A stretch of 6,517 nt of DNA, taken from contig CAPYQR010000061.1 in NCBI GenBank assembly GCA_948742005.1, forward strand, positions 1 to 6,517. The letters are read 5' to 3'. The translations under genes and the position numbers were made by a program. The first letter of the stretch is position 1; the number at the start of each line of letters is the position of its first letter. Under the pieces are notes generated by a model that saw only the letters and a program-made list of their open reading frames with translations, was not told the DNA's origin and made no database searches. This DNA is from an uncultured bacterium (lineage in GTDB: Bacteria; Cyanobacteriota; Vampirovibrionia; Gastranaerophilales; Gastranaerophilaceae). Shown one piece after another: positions 1 through 4,971 of the stretch.

Positions 1-78
1 AACACACACAACGCAAAAAACGATTGTGTATAAAAGCGGTTTATTTTCAAGTATTTGTTTTAGGTCAAACTTTTCCAT
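1..78 (-). CDS. fliF: Probable flagellar M-ring protein FliF, N-terminal fragment (cut by window edge)
   Basis: Reading the minus strand from the ATG at 78-76 gives 26 uninterrupted codons to the window edge: MEKFDLKQILENK followed by PLLYTIVFCVVCV. A short charged amphipathic start leading into a hydrophobic stretch is how FliF proteins begin, where the segment is the first transmembrane helix anchoring the MS ring of the flagellar basal body. The stronger argument is context: the gene follows fliE by 58 bases on the same strand, and fliE-fliF is a very common gene order. No good Shine-Dalgarno sequence precedes the ATG. A promoter-like sequence lies just upstream (106-134). With only 26 residues the identity is inferred mainly from position; another flagellar membrane protein is possible. 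Confidence 0.5.
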   Translation of the reverse strand, partial: MEKFDLKQILENKPLLYTIVFCVVCV

Positions 79-105
79 ATTTTGAAAGTGTTATTCTTTA
101 TTAAA

Positions 106-134
106 ATTATACTATTATAGTTCACGAAAGTTAA
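106..134 (-). promoter_or_regulatory. Candidate sigma70-type promoter ahead of the fliF-like gene
   Basis: On the minus strand a TTAACT box (134-129, four of six matches to TTGACA) is followed after 17 bases by a perfect TATAAT (111-106). Transcription would start near 99, giving a leader of about 20 bases before the ATG at 78. The -10 lies in the gap after fliE; the -35 begins just past the fliE stop codon. A second TATAAT at 119-114 overlaps the spacer. In DNA this AT-rich such boxes arise by chance, so the call rests on the exact 17-base spacing. Confidence 0.35.
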
Positions 135-136
135 GA

Positions 137-481
137 CTAAATCTGTATTTGCATTATTTTCTCATACGTTTGCAGGATTTTTCCCGTTATTGTGGTTGCT
201 GTTTGAACAGTTAATTCACTTTTTGCAACCGCCGCCATAACATCATGGATATCAGCCTTGCCTTGCATTAAGTCTTGGGTTAATTGAGCAGGCTTTGAAG
301 TTATTTCATTCATTTCACTAATCATATTTGCCATAGTATCTTTAAAATTAGCCCCCGAAACCAAATTTCCATCCCCAAAAGAACTAATTGACCCGACAGA
401 ATCCAAAGAAATACTTCCCTCTAAATTTATCGGCTGAATTTTATTTTTTTGATAAAAATTTAACTTATTAATCGACTCCAT
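137..481 (-). CDS. fliE: Flagellar hook-basal body complex protein FliE
   Basis: FliE is the small adaptor that joins the MS ring (FliF) to the proximal rod and is an early substrate of the flagellar type III exporter. The 114-residue product has the normal family length. The C-terminal half carries the family signature: a GKADIHDVM segment at 74-82, AKSELTVQTATTITGK at 86-101, and the ending YEKIMQIQI at 106-114, matching the usual 'G..dlh.vmia..Ka.ls.q....vr.K....Y.eImrmqv' pattern. The first 45 residues are polar and Ser/Gly/Asn-rich, as expected for the flexible part. The ATG start is supported by an AAAGGA Shine-Dalgarno sequence (488-493) six bases upstream. The gene sits 36 bases behind the lytic transglycosylase and 58 bases ahead of the fliF-like gene, all on one strand, so co-transcription is likely. 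Confidence 0.93.
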   Translation of the reverse strand: MESINKLNFYQKNKIQPINLEGSISLDSVGSISSFGDGNLVSGANFKDTMANMISEMNEITSKPAQLTQDLMQGKADIHDVMAAVAKSELTVQTATTITGKILQTYEKIMQIQI

Positions 482-487
482 TTTATA

Positions 488-493
488 TCCTTT
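488..493 (-). promoter_or_regulatory. Ribosome binding site of fliE
   Basis: AAAGGA on the minus strand, six bases before the ATG at 481. It fixes the fliE start and is one of the clearer Shine-Dalgarno sequences in the window. Confidence 0.7.
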
Positions 494-517
494 TTTTATT
501 TACAATACTAAAAATCA

Positions 518-1300
518 CTATAGATAATTTGACAAAATTGCTTTAACATAATTTTGCGTTTCACGATACGGCGGAATACCGTCATATTTATCAACAGCCC
601 CCGGACCCGCGTTATATGCAGCAAGCGCAAGAATTTTATTTCCGTGGTATTTATCTAACATTTGTTTTAAATATTTAACCCCGCCATCAATATTTTCTCT
701 AGGATTAAACGCATCCATTACACCTAAATACCTGGCTGTCGATGGCATTAACTGCATCAAACCCAATGCACCGGCACTCGAAACCGCATCAGGATTAAAA
801 CCTGATTCTTGCTTAATCAATGCTTGAATCAACTTCTCTTCAACCCCGTGCTTTTCACTGGCTTCTTTAATATAACTTAAAATAGCTTCTTTTGATTTAG
901 GATTTAATCCCATTTTACTTATGTTATTATTTGACGAAACTTTTGAAGCATTAGAAATATTTGACACCAAAGCTTCTTTTAAAACAGGCTTATTCAAAGA
1001 TGGCGCTAAATCAACACCCTCAGGAACTTTTGACAACGAACCGAAAGGCAAAGGAGAAATTTTTTCAGAAGTATTAACCAAACTCAATTTTGGCGGATTA
1101 TCAATATTAAAAACACTGTTTTTTGGAATCTGCGCCTCGGAATTTGCCAAAATTTCTTTAAAAACATCCTTGTTTTGCGCTTTTTCAATATTTTCCTTAG
1201 GATAAAAATTGTCAATATACCGATTAAGCTCACTAACCCTTGAAAAAGCCTGAGCTTGAGAAGAAGAATTTATGTAATTTTGAATCTGCGGACTAAACAT
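518..1300 (-). CDS. Lytic transglycosylase (SLT domain), probably flagellum-associated
   Basis: The 260-residue product ends in a complete family 1 lytic transglycosylase (SLT, goose-lysozyme-like) domain at about 135-260. Its motifs are present in order: [10 protein letters not shown] (161-170) with catalytic Glu165, [10 protein letters not shown] (180-189), NIDGGVKYL (203-211), [10 protein letters not shown] (227-236) and ETQNYV (247-252). Such enzymes cleave the MurNAc-GlcNAc bond of peptidoglycan to form 1,6-anhydro ends. Residues 1-130 are low-complexity and rich in Ser, Asn and Lys, without a recognised domain. The N-terminus has no hydrophobic signal peptide or lipobox, which is odd for an enzyme whose substrate is outside the cytoplasm. 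Directly followed by fliE and a fliF-like gene, it may be exported through the flagellar apparatus to open the wall for the rod, as FlgJ does in other bacteria (inference). AAGGG (1306-1310) five bases before the ATG supports the start. The domain is certain; the flagellar role is likely. Confidence 0.9.
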   Translation of the reverse strand: MFSPQIQNYINSSSQAQAFSRVSELNRYIDNFYPKENIEKAQNKDVFKEILANSEAQIPKNSVFNIDNPPKLSLVNTSEKISPLPFGSLSKVPEGVDLAPSLNKPVLKEALVSNISNASKVSSNNNISKMGLNPKSKEAILSYIKEASEKHGVEEKLIQALIKQESGFNPDAVSSAGALGLMQLMPSTARYLGVMDAFNPRENIDGGVKYLKQMLDKYHGNKILALAAYNAGPGAVDKYDGIPPYRETQNYVKAILSNYL

Positions 1301-1478
1301 TTTTACCCTTTTTCCCCTTATTAATCTTACGGTAAAATATAAAATAAATTTAAAAAAATTTTAAGTTTATTCCAAAATTTCATCCATTCAAGGGAGAAGA
1401 CAAAAAATACTTAATACTTTTTTCAAAAAAGTCCAAATTTTTTATAAATTTATAATAACAAAGTTAAAAAACAGCTTT
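1301..1478. other. AT-rich intergenic region ahead of the flagellar unit
   Basis: This 178-base gap separates the isomerase-like gene from the transglycosylase. It contains no open reading frame beyond a few codons. It should hold the end of the isomerase transcript and the promoter of the transglycosylase-fliE-fliF unit. Short A and T runs form several overlapping weak stems. The best sigma70 candidate on the minus strand is TTGAAT (1391-1386), 16 bases, TAAACT (1369-1364), each four of six matches. I see no convincing sigma28 or sigma54 promoter, although flagellar genes often use them. Confidence 0.4.
1416..1432. repeat. Perfect inverted repeat, possible weak terminator
   Basis: ACTTTTTT and AAAAAAGT flank a single central base, giving an eight-base-arm dyad. 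On the minus strand it lies about 50 bases past the isomerase stop and is followed by a run of six T at 1407-1402, so it could be a weak terminator for that gene. The stem has one G-C pair and the innermost pairs cannot close, so it is far from a classic rho-independent terminator. The tandem duplication of AAGTATT (1419-1406, minus strand) begins in the 3' arm and runs on beyond it. Confidence 0.25.
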
Positions 1479-2288
1479 TTACGTCTCAATCCCTAATTCA
1501 TAGCATAGGGAATTGAAATATTTTACGGATTCGATTAGGTCTGTTTTGTCGAAAATTTCAAAAGTTATTGTTGGGTAAAGATGTAATTCTTTTAAGGTTT
1601 TAAGGATTTGTTTTATGTCCAGAGTTCCTTTTAAAAGGCTTTGGTGGGAGTCTTCGTCTTTAAAGTTGTTATGAAAATGCATGTGTTTGAGCATTATTCC
1701 GTATTCTTTTATCCATTCTTCTACGGGAATTTCGCTGTGCAGGTTGCAATGTCCGATATCTATTGTTGCGCCTAAATTTGGAGAATTAATTGCTGCTATA
1801 ATGTTTCGAATTAAATTGGGTGTTGATTCATGGACATTTTCGATTGTAGCTGTTATTCCTCTTTGTTCAAAATTTTTAATAAAATCTTTATAAAACTCAA
1901 TATTTGAGAGGAAATACATTTCTTGATATTTTTTTTGTTTTAATAAATTATTATAACAAGTATGAAAAATAACTGTTTGTGCATCAAAAAGGCTTGCAAG
2001 CTCCAGACTTTGGAAATATCTTTTTTGACTTATTGCTTTAATCTCGGGGTCTTTTGCAGCTATGTTTAAATTGGAAAAAAAGCCGTGGAGAGTTATTTCG
2101 TTGTTAAAATCTTTAAGGACTTCAAGATATTCTTTTTTATTTTTTTCAAAATCAACCTCTATTTGTGATAATTTGCCGAATCTTGAAATTTCAATTCCGC
2201 AATTAAGTGTGTTTGCTATATTTACAGCTTCGGCAAAATCATGAAATGAAACTGTTGAGGAGATGAATTTTTTTAATTTCTTTTCCAT
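1479..2288 (-). CDS. Sugar phosphate isomerase/epimerase-like TIM-barrel protein (endonuclease IV fold)
   Basis: The 269-residue product belongs to the xylose isomerase-like/AP endonuclease family 2 superfamily of metal-dependent TIM barrels. Candidate metal ligands fall on successive strands: His68 (LHGFFS), His109 (VIFHTC), Glu150 (ATIENVHES), Asp177 and His180 (ATIDIGHCN), a His among 202-206 (KHMHFHN), Asp213 and His215 (DSHQSLLKG) and Glu244 (ITFEIF). This series parallels the nine ligands of endonuclease IV, but the glycine after the DxH motif and the acidic barrel-end Glu are also normal in sugar isomerases, and the protein is slightly short for endonuclease IV (E. coli Nfo is 285 residues). 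No signal peptide is seen, so it should be cytoplasmic. There is no Shine-Dalgarno sequence before the ATG; instead a -10 box sits six bases upstream, suggesting a leaderless mRNA. The gene is apparently alone in its unit and diverges from the zinc-binding small gene. Substrate is unknown. Confidence 0.82.
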   Translation of the reverse strand: MEKKLKKFISSTVSFHDFAEAVNIANTLNCGIEISRFGKLSQIEVDFEKNKKEYLEVLKDFNNEITLHGFFSNLNIAAKDPEIKAISQKRYFQSLELASLFDAQTVIFHTCYNNLLKQKKYQEMYFLSNIEFYKDFIKNFEQRGITATIENVHESTPNLIRNIIAAINSPNLGATIDIGHCNLHSEIPVEEWIKEYGIMLKHMHFHNNFKDEDSHQSLLKGTLDIKQILKTLKELHLYPTITFEIFDKTDLIESVKYFNSLCYELGIET

Positions 2289-2309
2289 AATAAAATTATA
2301 GTTTAAAAT
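2282..2309 (+). promoter_or_regulatory. Weak candidate promoter for the small zinc-binding gene
   Basis: Plus-strand TTTCCA (2282-2287), 16 bases, TAAAAT (2304-2309, five of six matches). Transcription would start near 2316, leaving a leader of about 23 bases. It lies back to back with the opposite promoter and uses the same -35 hexamer, forming an inverted TTTCCA/TGGAAA pair (2282-2287 and 2318-2323). Both halves are short and the region is very AT-rich, so this is tentative. Confidence 0.25.
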
Positions 2310-2323
2310 TAAAATATTGGAAA
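2295..2323 (-). promoter_or_regulatory. Candidate promoter giving a leaderless transcript of the isomerase-like gene
   Basis: On the minus strand TTTCCA (2323-2318, four of six matches to TTGACA), a 17-base spacer and a perfect TATAAT (2300-2295) lie immediately before the gene. Six bases separate the -10 box from the ATG at 2288, so transcription would begin at or within a base or two of the A of the start codon. The lack of any Shine-Dalgarno sequence fits this arrangement. Confidence 0.45.
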
Positions 2324-2338
2324 TTAGAAGAAGATATA

Positions 2339-2557
2339 ATGTATATTATTGAATTATTTTTTAAATTAAAAAATGATATAAAAAGAGGAAAATATAAGTC
2401 TTTTTTTAATAAAGATAAAAGTCAAAAAAATGATGAAAATGAAAAATGTGACCATTTTTTTGTTCCAATTGATTCCACAGGAAAAATTTTAGCTTGTTCG
2501 AGATGTGGAATGATTTATAAATTAAAGAAAGATGAAACGAATCCGTTTTTGAAATGA
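2339..2557 (+). CDS. Small putative zinc-ribbon protein of unknown function
   Basis: This is the only plus-strand gene. The 72-residue product has a basic N-terminal half (residues 1-30, with a hydrophobic MYIIELFF start and many Lys) and a compact C-terminal half with a CDHFF segment (Cys37, His39) and ACSRCGMIYK (Cys53, Cys56). Spacing CxH-x13-CxxCG is what a one-site zinc ribbon or knuckle would show; the intervening VPIDSTGKIL looks like a beta hairpin. I do not recognise a named family and assign no function. The gene fills the gap between the isomerase-like gene and recG almost exactly, ending four bases from the recG stop. The start is preceded by a purine-rich AGAAGAAG (2326-2333), a weak Shine-Dalgarno candidate. 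The patterned Cys/His residues, not just open length, argue that it is real. Confidence 0.68.
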   Translation: MYIIELFFKLKNDIKRGKYKSFFNKDKSQKNDENEKCDHFFVPIDSTGKILACSRCGMIYKLKKDETNPFLK

Positions 2558-2561
2558 AATT

Positions 2562-4967
2562 TTATCCCCTGAAAAGATTGTAGCTTTCAACTTCGTTTTT
2601 TAAAAGAGGAAAATCTTTAATGTCATTATTTTTTGCAAATTCAAAAGCTTCGATTCTTGCTTTTTCAAGAATTTCCGAATCTCTGATTAAATCTGCAATC
2701 TTAAAATCAGGCAAACCTGATTGTTTTATTCCTAAAAATTCTCCCGGTCCTCTTAATTCTAAATCGCGTTGGGAAATTATAAAACCATTATTTGTTTTTG
2801 TCATAATTTCAAGTTTTTTCTTAACTTCGCTTGATTGGCTTTGATTAATCAAAAAACAATAAGATTGTTCTTCTCCTCTGCCTACTCTTCCTCTTAATTG
2901 ATGAAGCTGTGACAAACCAAAACGTTCGGCATTTTCAATTATAATAATCGTTGCGTTTGGATTATCAACTCCTACTTCAACAACAGTAGTTGAAACCAGG
3001 ATGTCATATTTTTGATTTTTAAAATCATTCATAACTTCATCTTTTTCGTCAAATGTCATTTTGCCATGGAGCAAGCCGATTTTATAACCTTGAAATTCAC
3101 CCTCTTTTAGTTTTTGCGCTTCAATAGTTGCTGCTTTGGCGCTTAGAGTTTCTGATTCTTCAATTAAAGGATAAACAATGTAGGCTTGATGTTTAAAGAA
3201 TATTTCTTTTTTGATTAAATCATAGGCTTTTTTTCTTTCTTGAATACCGCCTAAGGTTGTTATTATTTCTTTTCTGCCTTTGGGAAGCTCGGATATTGTG
3301 CTGACTTCCAAATCACCATGCAAAGTCAAAGCCAAGGTTCTTGGAATGGGCGTTGCTGTCATATTGAGCATTTGAGGCATTTTGCCTTTGTTTAAAAGCG
3401 CGTTTCTTTGTTTAACTCCGAATCGGTGCTGTTCATCAATTACAATCGCGCCTAAATTGTTGAATTCTACGGCTTCTTGAATTAAAGCATGAGTTCCTAC
3501 GGCAACATGGATTTGTCCGTTTTTAAGATTTAAATTCATTTCGCGTTTTATTTTTGAACTGTTTTTTCCGCTGAATAATCCAACGCTTAAACCAAGCGGG
3601 GTTAACCAGTTTGAAAAATTTTTATAATGCTGGATTGCAAGAATCTCTGTTGGCGCCATAATTGCCCCTTGATAACCGTTTTCGATTGCACATAAAAGAC
3701 AAACGCAAGCAACAACGGTTTTTCCCGAGCCGACATCTCCTTGCAGAAGTCTTTGCATTGGTGTTGTGGAATTCAAATCTTTTAAGATTTCATCAATTGC
3801 ACTTTTTTGTCCGTTTGTTAATTCAAAAGGCAGATTATTAATAAATTTGTCAACTAAACCGTCTTTTTTTATTTTTAATTGGATTGATTCGTTTTTATTT
3901 GTTTGTTTTCTTAAAAACGCAAGGTGTAACTGCATTGTGAAAAGTTCTTCAAAAGCAAGGCGGTTTCTTGATTTTTCAATTTCATCAAGGGATTTTGGAT
4001 TGTGAATTTTAAAAAGTGCTTGTTTTTTATCAATATAATTTAATTTTTTTAAAATATCCACAGGAATCGGGTCAAAAATTTTATTTTCAAATTTATTTAA
4101 CGCATTATTAATAGCATTTATAAGAGTTTTGGCATTTAGGTTTTCAACAAGGGGATAAATCGGAATTATGTTGCTTTGATTGGAAACAATTTCTGAATTT
4201 TGTGAAATAATTTGAATTTGTGCTTTATCAAGAGTTGTTCTTGAGTTATATGAATCAAATTTCACTTTCCCCATTACCATAACGGTTGAATTAATCGGGT
4301 AAGCTTGTTTGTAATGCTCAATAAGACGGCGGTTGTTTGTTTTTACAAAAAAATTGATAGGGAGCATGCCTGTTACATCTTTAATGTAAATTGTAAAAAT
4401 GGTTAGTTTTTTTGGCGTTGTAAAATATTTTACATCGGTTATTTTTCCGTAAATTGTTACGGATTCTCCCAATTTTAAATCTTTTATTTTTGATTGAGTA
4501 GTATAATCTATGTATTTTTTAGGATAATATTCAATTAAATCTTTAATCTTAAAAATGCCCATTTTATTAAATACTTTTGAAAGTTTAGGTCCTACACCTT
4601 TGACAAAAGCAACATCAATTTCATCAATTTCTTCACTAAACTCTTTGTTTTCGCTTTTAGGAGCTATATTTATAGGTTTAGTTGTTTTGGGCTTAATTAA
4701 TTCACGTAATCTTGCAAAATTTTCAAGGGTTTTATCTATTGTTTGTTTTCTTGAGTGTACATCATCGATATGATATTGTTCGAAAAGATTAATGAGGTTA
4801 ATTATGTTTTGTTTTTCCGATTTATGAATTTTTTTTAAAACTTCGTATAAAATTCCAATCATAAATTTTGAAAAATTTGTTTTTCTTCCATCAAAATTAA
4901 TATATTGATATTTAATTTCAAGGGTGATTGCTGTTTTTATCTTTTCATATATTTCATCAAAATTCAA
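2562..4967 (-). CDS. recG: ATP-dependent DNA helicase RecG
   Basis: RecG is the superfamily 2 translocase that regresses stalled replication forks and processes branched DNA. The 801-residue product shows a helix-hairpin-helix-like VKGVGPKLSKVF at 122-133, an OB-fold wedge domain at about 165-255, then the helicase motifs: Walker A QGDVGSGKT (409-417), MAPTEILAIQH (437-447), DEQH (511-514), TATP (537-540), STTVVEVGVD (659-668) and QLHQLRGRVGRG (687-698). The RecG-specific TRG region follows (QRDLELRGPGEFLGIKQSG, 733-751). It is about 110 residues longer than E. coli RecG (693), the excess being an N-terminal helical extension known from cyanobacterial and Thermotoga-like forms. The start is TTG, chosen because an in-frame stop lies seven codons upstream (4988-4986) and AAAGG (4976-4980) stands eight bases before it; the next in-frame ATG is at residue 37. 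It begins four bases after the cyclase stop, so the two are probably co-transcribed. Confidence 0.97.
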   Translation of the reverse strand: MNFDEIYEKIKTAITLEIKYQYINFDGRKTNFSKFMIGILYEVLKKIHKSEKQNIINLINLFEQYHIDDVHSRKQTIDKTLENFARLRELIKPKTTKPINIAPKSENKEFSEEIDEIDVAFVKGVGPKLSKVFNKMGIFKIKDLIEYYPKKYIDYTTQSKIKDLKLGESVTIYGKITDVKYFTTPKKLTIFTIYIKDVTGMLPINFFVKTNNRRLIEHYKQAYPINSTVMVMGKVKFDSYNSRTTLDKAQIQIISQNSEIVSNQSNIIPIYPLVENLNAKTLINAINNALNKFENKIFDPIPVDILKKLNYIDKKQALFKIHNPKSLDEIEKSRNRLAFEELFTMQLHLAFLRKQTNKNESIQLKIKKDGLVDKFINNLPFELTNGQKSAIDEILKDLNSTTPMQRLLQGDVGSGKTVVACVCLLCAIENGYQGAIMAPTEILAIQHYKNFSNWLTPLGLSVGLFSGKNSSKIKREMNLNLKNGQIHVAVGTHALIQEAVEFNNLGAIVIDEQHRFGVKQRNALLNKGKMPQMLNMTATPIPRTLALTLHGDLEVSTISELPKGRKEIITTLGGIQERKKAYDLIKKEIFFKHQAYIVYPLIEESETLSAKAATIEAQKLKEGEFQGYKIGLLHGKMTFDEKDEVMNDFKNQKYDILVSTTVVEVGVDNPNATIIIIENAERFGLSQLHQLRGRVGRGEEQSYCFLINQSQSSEVKKKLEIMTKTNNGFIISQRDLELRGPGEFLGIKQSGLPDFKIADLIRDSEILEKARIEAFEFAKNNDIKDFPLLKNEVESYNLFRG

Positions 4968-4971
4968 AATT

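Noticed and set aside
921..1205. 94-codon open frame on the plus strand
   Set aside because: It is antisense to the low-complexity leader of the transglycosylase. The open frame follows from the codon bias there, and the product shows no family features.
1370..1387. Tiny minus-strand reading frame (ATG GAT GAA ATT TTG GAA TAA) as a leader peptide
   Set aside because: It has six codons, no ribosome binding site and no regulatory codon run; chance explains it.
1421..1436. TTGGAC...TTGAA as a sigma54 promoter for the flagellar unit
   Set aside because: The required GG/GC dinucleotides at -24/-12 are not both present: the downstream element has GA in place of GC.
1465..1481. TAAAAA-GCTGT-TTTTTA as a rho-independent terminator of the isomerase-like gene
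   Set aside because: The stem is six A-T pairs with no G-C pair and would be too weak to act alone.
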